A DNA stretch of 35,809 nucleotides from Planctomycetota bacterium (GTDB lineage Bacteria; Planctomycetota; UBA1135; GCA-002748355). The first letter of the stretch is position 1. Each line of letters opens with the position of its first letter. Below the pieces are notes generated by a model. The model saw nothing but the letters and a program-made list of their open reading frames with translations, ran no database searches and had not been told where the DNA came from. The stretch spans positions 1 to 35,809 of the forward strand of contig DROQ01000033.1 in the NCBI GenBank assembly GCA_011321845.1, written 5' to 3'. Below, piece after piece: positions 1 through 8,589 of this stretch. The translations under genes were made by a program, and so were the position numbers.

Positions 1-2085
1 AAACGTACACATCCAAGCCAAACTCAACAGCGGATCCGGCCCCCTGCTCAAATCCATCACCTCCGCCCGCGCCTCCAGGTTCGCCCGCACCCACTCCCCC
101 GAGAGCCCCGCGTCCAAAAACAGCCGCAGCGCCCTCAAAGGATTCGCATACAAGGGAATCATCCGATGCGAATCCACGAGGTGGGCCTGCTCATGCGTCC
201 GAATCGAGTCCAAAAGCGCCTGAAACAGGTCCCTGGGATGCCGCTTCCGCACCCTCAGGGCCAGTTTGCGGGACACCTGGCAGGGACGGCTCATATCCAG
301 CGGAGCCACTCGCGGAAAGGGATCGGAGAGGATCGAGGGATCCCCTTCTTGAAACACCGGAAGGAAATGAATCATCCGGTCCATGTCCAGGATGTAGTGA
401 TCCCAGAGCGCGATCCCCAGGGTCCCGAGCAACTCATCCATGCGGTTGGAAAAGAACTTGTCCTCCAAGAGGATCTCCCGCACCCCATCCTCGAAGGGGA
501 GGAAGGTTTTGGGATGAACCCGCCGGACCCCCAACCGCCGGGCCAGGAGCACCGAAATCCCCTGGGTTCCGATGGGCCTCCCCAGCAGGAGGTACCAGCC
601 ATGCTGCCAGAAATACTCCGTAATCCCCGGCCCAAAAGGGGACCAGAGGGTGCCCAGCATGCCGAAGTCATAGACCCTGGGCTCCCCCACCACATCGACA
701 CCAAGGATCTTCCGGGAGAGTTCACGCAGGCCAACCCGAGCCTTGGCCAGGTCCTGAGGTCGTCCCGGCCTGGTGAAGAGTTCCACGACTCCTGAGCGAA
801 ACCGGAGGAAACCTCGGGCATCCTCCAGCAATGCCCTCAGTTCCTTTTCCTGAGCGGCCGAAAGCGAGGCCTTTTCCTCGAGGAATCGGCCCAGGGCTTC
901 GGCCTCGCCCACCCAGCCGACTTGGAGCAGGGTCCTGATGAGATCCAGCCTCCCCTGCGCACTGCGGCTCCTTCCACTCCCTTCAAGAAGCGCCGGCAAG
1001 GCTCCGAAGAAGGCCGAATCCTTGGCCTTCTCCCTGGGAAAGAAGAGCTGCATCAGGGGGACGAACTGCTCCCGGTAGAGGGCAAGGGCCTCCTCCACCT
1101 TGCCCGCGTAGAACAACTCGCGCATCCGCTGGTGGAGATGGTTCCATAGGATCCCGTCCTCGGAGATGGGGTTGGAGAGATTCCGCTGCTTTTCGAACAT
1201 TCCCTGCATGAAGCGGGCAGCCATGGCCGGCCTCCCCTCCATCTTGAGGAGCAGGGGAATGACGGGGGCGACCGGACTCTTCTGCAAGCGTTCCAGGCGC
1301 GTGGAATCGGCTTCGAGGAACAGCAGCAGGTCCATCCGGAGGCGAGGGCTGAGGAGGGCGTTCATCAGGGCCTGGGCGGTCTCTTTGTAGGCGGACGCAA
1401 ACTCCAGAGCGCAAAGCAGGTCGGTGGAGCGCCGCGACCCCAGGAGAAAGGAGAGCAGGGCGAGGATGCCATCCTTGGGGTGTTTCTTGCGAAGCTCCTC
1501 GATCCGGGAACGCAAATGGGTTCGGACCCCGATGCGGTAGGCAAGCAGGTAGACCTCCGGCTCGAAGCTCCCTCCCGGCTTCATCAAGGGTTTCAACTGG
1601 TCCGCCGCCCGCCTGCGCCGTTTCTCCTGGAAGAGGCTCCAAGCCAGGCCATAGCGGAGCCAGAAGGAACGAGGAAAGCGGGCGAGGGCCTTGGCGAAGC
1701 GCTCCGAGCCCTGGTACTTGGGAGGCGCGAGGCGAAGTTTGAGATAGCTGAGACTGGGATGCTCCCCGAACCTTTCCTCCAGGCGTTCCAGCCGCATCCA
1801 GGACCTGCCGGCCCTTCCCTCGGCCAGCTCCAGGTTCTGGAGGAGGCGGTGGGCGGGAACATAGAGGGGATGCCGCTCCAACACCTCCAGGAGCATCCTC
1901 CTCCCCTCCTCCCTTTTCCCCCGGTCCAGGAGTTCGGATGCCCTCATCACCCTGGCCCGAGTGGGGGGTAGATCGGGGAGGTCGCTCCATACTCCCTCGG
2001 GAACGGGAAAGGTCCCGAAGCTTTCGCTGGAAACGGAGGAGCAGGAGGGAAGGGCAAGCAGGAGAAGGGGCCAGGCGCGGATCAT
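1..2085 (-). CDS. Predicted lipoprotein with helical repeats and an HExxH motif (3' end outside window)
   Basis: The frame stays open from the ATG at 2085 to base 1, giving 695 codons with no stop, so the protein continues beyond the left edge. The N-terminus has Arg-3, a short Leu-rich core and Cys-15 preceded by Leu-Pro-Ser, a plausible though not ideal lipobox. Residues about 45-450 are rich in Leu, Ala, Arg and Glu and look like TPR-type helical repeats. Residues 631-635 read HEQAH, with Glu-671 and Glu-675 downstream in LEARAE, an arrangement compatible with a zinc metallopeptidase of the gluzincin type. The ATG overlaps the ribD stop (ATGA), so translation is probably coupled to ribD. 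I do not recognise the family. The peptidase role is inference from the motif; export as a lipoprotein is moderately supported. Confidence 0.8.
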   Translation of the reverse strand, partial: MIRAWPLLLLALPSCSSVSSESFGTFPVPEGVWSDLPDLPPTRARVMRASELLDRGKREEGRRMLLEVLERHPLYVPAHRLLQNLELAEGRAGRSWMRLERLEERFGEHPSLSYLKLRLAPPKYQGSERFAKALARFPRSFWLRYGLAWSLFQEKRRRRAADQLKPLMKPGGSFEPEVYLLAYRIGVRTHLRSRIEELRKKHPKDGILALLSFLLGSRRSTDLLCALEFASAYKETAQALMNALLSPRLRMDLLLFLEADSTRLERLQKSPVAPVIPLLLKMEGRPAMAARFMQGMFEKQRNLSNPISEDGILWNHLHQRMRELFYAGKVEEALALYREQFVPLMQLFFPREKAKDSAFFGALPALLEGSGRSRSAQGRLDLIRTLLQVGWVGEAEALGRFLEEKASLSAAQEKELRALLEDARGFLRFRSGVVELFTRPGRPQDLAKARVGLRELSRKILGVDVVGEPRVYDFGMLGTLWSPFGPGITEYFWQHGWYLLLGRPIGTQGISVLLARRLGVRRVHPKTFLPFEDGVREILLEDKFFSNRMDELLGTLGIALWDHYILDMDRMIHFLPVFQEGDPSILSDPFPRVAPLDMSRPCQVSRKLALRVRKRHPRDLFQALLDSIRTHEQAHLVDSHRMIPLYANPLRALRLFLDAGLSGEWVRANLEARAEVMDLSRGPDPLLSLAWMCTF

Positions 2086-3224
2086 CAAAGGAGGAACCCC
2101 CCCATCAGCAGGTCCCTTTCCAGGGCATAGGAATAGCTCTGCGCGAGCACCAGGGCCTGGTCTATCTCCACCACTCCTTCGCCCCCAAGTGGGGTCGGGG
2201 CGTCTTCCCCCCCGACGAGTTTGGGGGAGACCAGGGCCAAGCACTGGTCCACACAATCCTGCTTCAGGAGCTGGGCCAGGGTCCGGCCGCCTCCCTCGAC
2301 CAGGAGCCTGCGGAGACCCTCCGCCCGCAGCAGGCGAAGCCCCTGGGTGAGATCGGGGACCCGCCCGCCGGGCACAAGAGCCGGAAGCGAAAGGCAGCGA
2401 ACGCCACGGTCCTCCAGCTCGGCCCGCTTCTCCCCCCCCTGTCCCTCGAGGTGGAAAACCCAGGTCGGTGCCTCCTCGGTGCGGAACAGCGGAGAGTCCA
2501 GGGGGAGTTCCAGTCGGGGATCGAGCACGACACGTTGGGGAGAGGAGCCTTGGACCCGACGAACGGTGAGCCTGGGTCGGTCCAGGAGGGCGGTTCGATA
2601 GCCGACGAGGACCCCATCACAGGAAGCTCGAAGCCGGTGGCCAAAGTCCAAGGCCCGCTCTCCACTGATCCAGGCGGAGGAACCCGTGCGGGTGGCGGTC
2701 TTGCCGTCCATGGACATGGCCCATTTGGCGATCACCCAGGGGCGGTCGAGGGCGCAGGCCTTGCGGAAGGGGCCCAACAGCTCCTGGAGCGCAGGGCTGG
2801 AAAAGGGACCGTGAACGGCAATCCCCCGCTCCCGGAGAAGGTCCAGGCCCCTTCCCTGGTGGCGTGGATCGGGATCCTCCAGACCAACGACGACCCTTTG
2901 CACATGGGAGCCCAGGATGGTCTCGGTGCAAGGGGGCCGCTTCTTCCCGGGTCCGGTCGAGGAGCAGGGCTCCAGGGTAACGACAAGCGTATCGGGGTGC
3001 GCCCCGGCCCTGGCCGCCGCACGGAGAGCCTCCTCCTCGGCGTGGGGACCGCCGTAAACCCTGTGCAGCCCCCTGCCCACCACTTCGCCCCTCTCGATGG
3101 CGAGGGCCCCCACCATGGGGTTGGGAGCGACCCAACCCTTCCCCTCATAAAGCGAACCCCGCGCCAGCCCGGCCGCTTCCTCCAGCCAGGCGGCGAAGAC
3201 CTCGGCCCCCTCCCCTCCCTTCAC
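2085..3224 (-). CDS. ribD: Bifunctional riboflavin biosynthesis deaminase/reductase RibD
   Basis: RibD catalyses two cytosolic steps of riboflavin synthesis: deamination of the diaminopyrimidine product of GTP cyclohydrolase II, then reduction of its ribosyl side chain. The deaminase domain (about 1-150) shows HAE at 61-63 (zinc ligand His-61, catalytic Glu-63) and zinc ligands Cys-87 and Cys-99. The Cys-Cys loop is about three residues longer than in the E. coli protein as I recall it. The reductase domain (about 165-379) has the SMDGKTA motif, the SAWISGERA segment, DRPRLTVR and a C-terminal LLVEGGGRTLAQLL. At 379 aa the length fits the family. The start is GTG at 3224, which overlaps the miaB stop as GTGA; the end overlaps the next gene as ATGA. 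No other riboflavin genes are in the window. Confidence 0.95.
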   Translation of the reverse strand: MKGGEGAEVFAAWLEEAAGLARGSLYEGKGWVAPNPMVGALAIERGEVVGRGLHRVYGGPHAEEEALRAAARAGAHPDTLVVTLEPCSSTGPGKKRPPCTETILGSHVQRVVVGLEDPDPRHQGRGLDLLRERGIAVHGPFSSPALQELLGPFRKACALDRPWVIAKWAMSMDGKTATRTGSSAWISGERALDFGHRLRASCDGVLVGYRTALLDRPRLTVRRVQGSSPQRVVLDPRLELPLDSPLFRTEEAPTWVFHLEGQGGEKRAELEDRGVRCLSLPALVPGGRVPDLTQGLRLLRAEGLRRLLVEGGGRTLAQLLKQDCVDQCLALVSPKLVGGEDAPTPLGGEGVVEIDQALVLAQSYSYALERDLLMGGFLL

Positions 3225-4618
3225 TGGCTGGCGCCCTCAGCCCGCCCCTTCCCTGCGAGAACCCCGTCCCCTTCGAGGACCGTCCGCGTCTCCTCCTGGA
3301 GCACTCCGATCAGACTGTGGGCCTGGGCCTCGACAATGCGCACGGGGACATAGCGCCCCACCAGGTTGGGGTCTTCGTTGGCGAAGTGGACGATGCGGTT
3401 GCGCGCGGTCCTGCCCGTATAGCGGTCCTTGCGGGTCTTGCTGGGCCCTTCGACCAGGATCTCCCGGACCTCTCCCACTTGGGCCCGGTTCCTGGCGAGG
3501 GAGACCCGCTCCTGCGTCTGCAGCAACTCCTGGTTGCGGCGGGCCTTGACTTCCTCGGGGACGTCGTCGCGGAGGTAGTCGGCACTGACCGTTCCCTTGC
3601 GCGGAGAATACTTGAAGACGAAGGATTGGGAAAAACCCACCTCCTCGATCAGAGAGAGGCTCTGCCGATGGTCCTCTTCGGTCTCGCCGGGGAAGCCCGC
3701 GATGAAATCGCAGGCGAACTCCATCTCGGGGATCAGGCCCTTGAGGTCTCGAATCCGGGCGAGATAGCGCTCGCGGGTGTATCCCCGCTTCATGGCCTTG
3801 AGGACCTGGTTGCTCCCCGATTGAGCGGGAAGATGAAAATAACGGCTCACCCTCGGGAGGGCGGCCATGGCTTCCATGAGTCGCGGGGTCAAAAAGGAGG
3901 GATGCGAGGTCACGAAGGAGATCCGGCGCAGGGCTGGGATCTGGTGCAGCTCCCGGAGCAGGAGGGCCAGGTCGGTGCCTCGCTCCAGGTCGTGGCCGTA
4001 GGCGTTGACGGTCTGGCCGAGCAGGGTCACTTCGGTGACCCCGTCGGCGACCAGACGTTCCACCTCCTCACGGATCGCGTCCACGGGGCGGCTGACCTCC
4101 GGCCCCCGGGTCGCGGGGACAATGCAATAGGTGCAGGGCATGTTGCAGCCCCGGATGATGTTGACAAAGGCCTGCGCCCGCATCGGCCGGCAACTCAGCT
4201 CCCGCTGCACAAGATCTCCGTTCCCCCCCTCGCCGGTGGCGATCACCCCTTTGCGCGTCTCGATGCTCTCACGGACCAGGGCATCGATCCTTCCGAATTC
4301 CCGCGTCCCGCAGACCACGTCAATGTGGGGCATGCGGGTGCGAAGAAAAACCTTGTGTTCCTGGGCCATGCAGCCGAGCACGCCGATGATGACCTCCGGG
4401 TCCTTCTTTTTTCGGGCCTTCATGGCACCGATCCTGCCCCATACACGGTCCTCGGCGCTCTCCCGAATCGAACAGGTGTTGAGCAGGAGGACCTGGGCCT
4501 CCTCTTCCCGCTCCGTCTCCTCGAATCCAGCCTGGATCATCCGACTCGCGATCAGTTCGGAGTCGAGCTTGTTCATCTGGCATCCGTAGGTGAGGAGGAA
4601 AAACTTCCGTCGATCCAT
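3221..4618 (-). CDS. miaB: tRNA-2-methylthio-N6-dimethylallyladenosine synthase MiaB
   Basis: MiaB is a radical-SAM methylthiotransferase that adds a methylthio group to i6A37 of tRNAs. The N-terminal domain has the three cysteines for the auxiliary iron-sulfur cluster (Cys-13 in YGCQMN, Cys-49 in NTCSIRE, Cys-83 in GCMAQ). The radical-SAM CxxxCxxC motif is at Cys-158, Cys-162 and Cys-165. The C-terminal TRAM-like domain includes the KTRKDRYTGRT segment. The product is 465 aa, normal for the family. The ATG at 4618 begins MDRRKFFLLTYGCQMN, the usual MiaB start. A longer open frame continues upstream only because it runs antisense to the cytochrome gene. It is the first gene of a tightly coupled set with ribD and the lipoprotein gene, divergent from the cytochrome gene. 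Confidence 0.97.
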   Translation of the reverse strand: MDRRKFFLLTYGCQMNKLDSELIASRMIQAGFEETEREEEAQVLLLNTCSIRESAEDRVWGRIGAMKARKKKDPEVIIGVLGCMAQEHKVFLRTRMPHIDVVCGTREFGRIDALVRESIETRKGVIATGEGGNGDLVQRELSCRPMRAQAFVNIIRGCNMPCTYCIVPATRGPEVSRPVDAIREEVERLVADGVTEVTLLGQTVNAYGHDLERGTDLALLLRELHQIPALRRISFVTSHPSFLTPRLMEAMAALPRVSRYFHLPAQSGSNQVLKAMKRGYTRERYLARIRDLKGLIPEMEFACDFIAGFPGETEEDHRQSLSLIEEVGFSQSFVFKYSPRKGTVSADYLRDDVPEEVKARRNQELLQTQERVSLARNRAQVGEVREILVEGPSKTRKDRYTGRTARNRIVHFANEDPNLVGRYVPVRIVEAQAHSLIGVLQEETRTVLEGDGVLAGKGRAEGASQ

Positions 4619-4714
4619 TGTGCGTTTCCCCGGAGAAAGGCGGCTATCATAGCGAAGCGTTCTCAGCTGAGGATGCCCTTCTTGCCTTTTCCCTTTCCTC
4701 GTCAAGGACGGTGT
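4619..4714. promoter_or_regulatory. Divergent intergenic region between miaB and the cytochrome gene
   Basis: These 96 bases must hold the promoters for both divergent transcription units unless those lie inside the genes. A perfect 10-bp palindrome, CTCAGCTGAG, lies at 4662-4671. A TATGAT hexamer reads on the minus strand at 4651-4646 and could be a -10 box for miaB, but no convincing -35 box is seen 17 nt upstream. A Shine-Dalgarno AAGGA (4704-4708) sits six bases before the cytochrome ATG. The promoter role follows from the layout; the exact sites are weak. Confidence 0.3.
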
Positions 4715-6340
4715 ATGGCCTTTCGCTTCCTCCTCCCCCTCCTCTTCCCCGCCCTGCTCCTGGGGGCCGGCTTTTGGGACCATCCCCAGGAGGGGCAGGA
4801 GCCCACCGCCCCCTTCCAGCGCAAAGGGAATTACCTCGACGACTGGCAGGCCTGTGCGGACTGCCACGTGGACGAGGCCGAGATCTTTGCCAAGTCCCGA
4901 CACGATGGGATCCAAAACCAAAAGGGTCTCCACGCCTGCGAGACCTGCCACGGACCCGGAGAATTGCACGCCGACGAGCAGGAGGCCTCCCAGATCACCT
5001 TCCCCAAAAAGCTGCCCCCCAGGGCGCAGCTCCAGCTCTGTGCGCGCTGCCACCGGAGGCAACTGGCCGAACATGGAGGTCCCATGAAGGACTTGCTCCG
5101 CGCAGGCAAGCGTTGCACGGACTGCCACAGCGTCCACGCCGAAGCCCCCGGAGGTTCCAGGCCCACCAGGCCCAGGAGCCGGAAGACTCTCAACGCCCAG
5201 CGCAGTCCAGCGGGGGTCCAGGCCTGCCTGGGCTGCCACATCAGCAAAAAAGCCAACCTGGAGGCAGGCCCCCACCGGATCCTCCTGACCAAGGCATTCA
5301 AGGATCGGGGCGGCTGCGAGGCCTGCCACGGCAAGGGCAGCGGCCATGTCCAGGGTCTGGGCGACCCCCTGGAAATCAGTCGGCCCGACCGGGCCCCCGA
5401 CGGCCTGGAAACCTGCCTCTCCTGCCACAAGGGGGTGGATCCGGTGGCCTTCCATTGGAAAGGCAGGAAGAGCCCCCTGATCGGGAGCCCCAAGGGGAAG
5501 GTCATGACCTGCACCACCTGCCACTCGGTCCATGGGAGAGCCTTGGTCGGTCCCAGGGGACCGCAACTGCCCGCCCCCCAGCCCTCGCCCCTCAGCTGCC
5601 TGGGCTGCCACGCTCCCGCGAGCGGGCACCTCCGGGGGAGCGTGCACGAAGGACTCCTTGGTGCGGCCCGGGGCTGTGTGGGCTGTCACCCTGGGGGCGA
5701 AGAGCATGCCTGGAGCGGAGGGCGCCCGGAGTTGGTCTTCCGCCATGGTGGAAAGCCGGTCGCAGCCCAGAACCGGACCTGCCTGAACTGCCATGGGGGC
5801 AAGGCCAAGATCTGCGGCTTCTCCTCGGGCCTGCACGCGCGGGAAGGGGTCGGATGCCTCTCCTGCCACTCCCCGACCCCCGCCAAAGACCCCCGGGAGC
5901 GGAAGCGGGCCCAGCAGAAGCGCTGCGGATCCTGCCATCCAGGAGTGCGGCTCGCCTTCGCCAAGGAGTCCCGCCACCCGATCGAAGGGAGCATGGTGGG
6001 CTGCGCCTCCTGCCACGATCCCCACCGGACCAGGGCGGTCGGCTTTCAAAAAGGCCGCCGCATGGAACGCACCTGCAAGGCCTGTCACAAGGAGTACCGA
6101 GGCCCCTTCGTCTTCCCCCACCACGCCGACAAGGGTGAGGGCTGCCTGGCCTGCCACAGCCCCCACGGGAGCAACAACCCCAAGCTCCTCAAGGCCCGTA
6201 GCGCCCGTGACACCTGCCTCGCTTGCCATGCCGACCTGCCTTCCTTCCACGACCAGAGCACAGGATCCAAGTTCCGCAACTGCCTGACCTGCCACCGCAA
6301 GATCCACGGGAGCAACCGCAACCGGAACTTTCTCAAATGA
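4715..6340 (+). CDS. 18-heme c-type cytochrome, MtrA/DmsE-like
   Basis: This exported multiheme cytochrome probably forms the heme wire of an outer-membrane electron conduit. The 541-aa product begins with a Sec signal (MAFRFLLPLLFPALLLGAG) and contains 18 CxxCH heme-binding motifs, the first at residues 47-51 and the last at 523-527. This is about one heme per 29 residues. From about residue 404 to the end the motif order resembles the C-terminal half of DmsE/MtrA: a CxxCH, then SRHPIEG, then CASCHDPH, then GCLACHSPHGSNNPKLLK, and a final CLTCHRKIHGS. The N-terminal part adds hemes beyond the usual ten. The ATG at 4715 is chosen because AAGGA lies six bases upstream and the signal peptide starts there; the open frame extends much further upstream without coding character. 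The stop overlaps the next ATG (ATGA). Heme count is seen directly; membership of MtrA/DmsE is by motif pattern. Confidence 0.93.
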   Translation: MAFRFLLPLLFPALLLGAGFWDHPQEGQEPTAPFQRKGNYLDDWQACADCHVDEAEIFAKSRHDGIQNQKGLHACETCHGPGELHADEQEASQITFPKKLPPRAQLQLCARCHRRQLAEHGGPMKDLLRAGKRCTDCHSVHAEAPGGSRPTRPRSRKTLNAQRSPAGVQACLGCHISKKANLEAGPHRILLTKAFKDRGGCEACHGKGSGHVQGLGDPLEISRPDRAPDGLETCLSCHKGVDPVAFHWKGRKSPLIGSPKGKVMTCTTCHSVHGRALVGPRGPQLPAPQPSPLSCLGCHAPASGHLRGSVHEGLLGAARGCVGCHPGGEEHAWSGGRPELVFRHGGKPVAAQNRTCLNCHGGKAKICGFSSGLHAREGVGCLSCHSPTPAKDPRERKRAQQKRCGSCHPGVRLAFAKESRHPIEGSMVGCASCHDPHRTRAVGFQKGRRMERTCKACHKEYRGPFVFPHHADKGEGCLACHSPHGSNNPKLLKARSARDTCLACHADLPSFHDQSTGSKFRNCLTCHRKIHGSNRNRNFLK

Positions 6341-8574
6341 TTCGAGCTCCCCTCCTTTCTTTCCTGGCCCTGACCGTGCTTTTCCTGGGCGGCTCCCTCC
6401 CGGCTCAGATCAGGTCTCAGAGTCTCTCCTGCAACCTCTGCCACCCCGGCGCCGACAGGTCCTTCGGACGCAGCGTCCACGCGGAACCCCTTCGAAAGCC
6501 TCTCAGCGACAAGGAGAGGCCCCAGAGAAACCAGGCATGTCTCAGCTGCCACCTCCAGGGGAGGCTCCACCAGGAGGACCCCCCGAGCAAAAAGGCGGGC
6601 CTCGCCTCCTGCTCGCGCTGCCATGGGGACAAGCTGATCCACAGCTACAAGCTCCTTGGCACCTTTGGCCAGCTCAGCCACCCAAGCCGCGCTGAGGCCG
6701 TCCGCATCCAGGAGAAAGGCCGCATGCAAAAACTCCTCCTGCGTGAACAACCCGGCGCGGCCCTCTCCAAGGGCTCCCCCTGGACCCTCGGAGGCCGTCT
6801 CGGCCTGGGCCTGCGCCTCGTGGATGTGGATGGCTCAAGGCGTCGCTTCGACCAGGACCTGGGGCTCGACAGCGGGTTTCGGCTCACCCGGCTCCAGGCC
6901 GAACTCAACCACCAGCGCGGGGGAAGGATCTTCGAGGCGGAACTCCACGACCTGGAGGAGAGGGAATTCGGCGCTTCGGCCAAGACAGGTCGTTGGCTCC
7001 CCCTCGAGACCTTTTTCGAGGGCCGGCTCCGCAAACGCAAACAAGTCTTCGACAGCGCGGGGGACTTCCATGGCTATGACCGGAAACGTCTGGACCAGGA
7101 GTACCGCCTCGTCGAGAACGGAGGAAACCTTGGGGAGATCTCGCTTACCTTCGAGCGGCGGAGCGCCCGTGGCCGTAGTGTGGGCACGGGAATCGGCAAC
7201 CCCAACCTCAGCCCCCTGGTCCCCGTGCAAGGGATCCCCATCGACCTCTTCAGCCTCGAGGATCGCTGGAGCCTGGCCAAGTCCTGGGGCGACACCGAAA
7301 AGCTGTTCGACCTGGAGTTGGGCTACACCAACGGGCGCCGCCGCGAGGACCTGAACTACGCCAGGCCCTCCCCCATCGACCCCTTCGTCACCGAACGCGA
7401 GAACAGCCGCTCGGCTTCTTCCTTCCGCGGGCCGGACGCCCGGATGCGGTTTCGAAGGGAGGGCTTTTTGGGAGAGAACACCCTCGATTTGAGCCTCGGC
7501 GGCAGTTACCAGACCGTCCACCACGTGGAAGAGGGGACCCTCGAGGGTTTGGATACTTCGGCCTTCAGCACCGAGACCCTGGGCCTGGGACGCGGCAACC
7601 AGAGGGAAGGAAGCCTCCTCCTCCTCCTGGAACGCCCCCTCGGCGAGGAATGGAGACTCAGCCTGGAGGGCCTCCTGGTGGACCAACGGAACCGGACCCT
7701 TTTTACCCGCTTCGACCGCACGATTCGGACCTCCCCCCCCAGCAACCTCCTGGTGCGGAGCGACCAGACACTGGTCACGCGCTTCCAAGAACGCAGTCTC
7801 AGCCTCTCCCTCGAGGGAAGGCTTCTCCCCGGCCTCAGCCTCAGCCTCGGCTACAGCTACTCCCGCCAGACCCTCCACCTCCCCGACCTCGAGGTCGGGG
7901 ACTCCGACTTTCGCTCGGGAAACCTGGAGCGGCACGCCCCCCAAGGGAGCCTGATCTGGCGACCCCGGGAGGGGACCCGGCTGCGCCTTCGGGTCGAGGG
8001 CCTGGCCAGCGGGGGGGCCCGCCCCACGGAAACCCAGCCCGAGCTGGGCACCCGGGTCCGCATCGACCTCCGCCGGAAATGGGAGAAGGACCAGAACTTC
8101 AGCCTCTTCGCGGCCTTCGACCGCCGCTCCAACAACCTGAGTTCCACCGAACGCCGGCGGGACTCCTACGGCTTTTCCGGGGCTTGGCTGCCCTTCGGAA
8201 AGACCCGCATCAACCTCGCCTCCTCCTGGTCCAAAACACGAAACCGAACTCTCTCGACCTTTTATTTCGCCCCCTCCACCACTCCCGTCCCGACCCTAGT
8301 GGGGTACCGGGGCCAGACCCTGCTCTCCGAGCTCAACCTGGACGCCCCCCTCGGCGCGGGAATCGACCTGGATCTGGGCTTCTCGGTCCAGCGCAGCACC
8401 GGTTCTCTCGTGATGACCTTCTTCGACTCCCACCTGGGCCTCAAAAAACGTTGGAGCCGCCACCTGAGCCTGGGCCTGCGGGCCTTTGTCTCCGATCTGA
8501 GGGAGCGAAGCCTGGACCTCCGCGAAACCTACCACGCCCGCGGAATCCTCCTCTACGGCGAAACGGGCCTCTAA
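6337..8574 (+). CDS. Outer-membrane MtrB/PioB-like beta-barrel with an N-terminal triheme domain
   Basis: The 745-aa product has a Sec signal (residues 1 to about 23, ending LPA before Gln). It is followed by three CxxCH heme motifs at residues 32-36, 68-72 and 92-96. From about residue 150 to the end the sequence is a long series of alternating polar/hydrophobic segments with many Arg, Glu, Tyr and Leu, and turns rich in Gly, Asp and Asn, typical of a large porin. The GFRLTRLQAELNH segment just after the heme domain is like the start of MtrB/PioB decaheme-associated porins. About 590 residues would be enough for a barrel of MtrB size. MtrB sheathes the MtrA cytochrome; here the overlapping upstream 18-heme gene would be the partner. 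The ATG overlaps the upstream stop, implying translational coupling. The fused heme domain is unusual and recalls the cytochrome-porin fusion Cyc2. Barrel type is inferred from pattern, not structure. Confidence 0.82.
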   Translation: MIRAPLLSFLALTVLFLGGSLPAQIRSQSLSCNLCHPGADRSFGRSVHAEPLRKPLSDKERPQRNQACLSCHLQGRLHQEDPPSKKAGLASCSRCHGDKLIHSYKLLGTFGQLSHPSRAEAVRIQEKGRMQKLLLREQPGAALSKGSPWTLGGRLGLGLRLVDVDGSRRRFDQDLGLDSGFRLTRLQAELNHQRGGRIFEAELHDLEEREFGASAKTGRWLPLETFFEGRLRKRKQVFDSAGDFHGYDRKRLDQEYRLVENGGNLGEISLTFERRSARGRSVGTGIGNPNLSPLVPVQGIPIDLFSLEDRWSLAKSWGDTEKLFDLELGYTNGRRREDLNYARPSPIDPFVTERENSRSASSFRGPDARMRFRREGFLGENTLDLSLGGSYQTVHHVEEGTLEGLDTSAFSTETLGLGRGNQREGSLLLLLERPLGEEWRLSLEGLLVDQRNRTLFTRFDRTIRTSPPSNLLVRSDQTLVTRFQERSLSLSLEGRLLPGLSLSLGYSYSRQTLHLPDLEVGDSDFRSGNLERHAPQGSLIWRPREGTRLRLRVEGLASGGARPTETQPELGTRVRIDLRRKWEKDQNFSLFAAFDRRSNNLSSTERRRDSYGFSGAWLPFGKTRINLASSWSKTRNRTLSTFYFAPSTTPVPTLVGYRGQTLLSELNLDAPLGAGIDLDLGFSVQRSTGSLVMTFFDSHLGLKKRWSRHLSLGLRAFVSDLRERSLDLRETYHARGILLYGETGL

Positions 8575-8589
8575 GGCCCCGACACAATT

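Noticed and set aside
983-1990. 335-residue minus-strand frame
   Set aside because: It is another frame of the lipoprotein gene, rich in Pro, Arg and Gly; the frame from 2085 has a signal peptide, balanced composition and stays open for 695 codons.
1938-3353. 471-residue plus-strand frame
   Set aside because: It is antisense to ribD, whose motifs are unmistakable; long shadow frames are expected in GC-rich DNA.
3221-6307. 1028-residue minus-strand frame including miaB
   Set aside because: The part above 4618 is antisense to the heme motifs of the cytochrome; MiaB proteins start at MDRRKFFLLTYGCQ.
3317-6340. 1007-residue plus-strand frame beginning far upstream of the cytochrome
   Set aside because: Its first 466 codons are antisense to miaB and lack coding character; the true start at 4715 has a ribosome-binding site and signal peptide.
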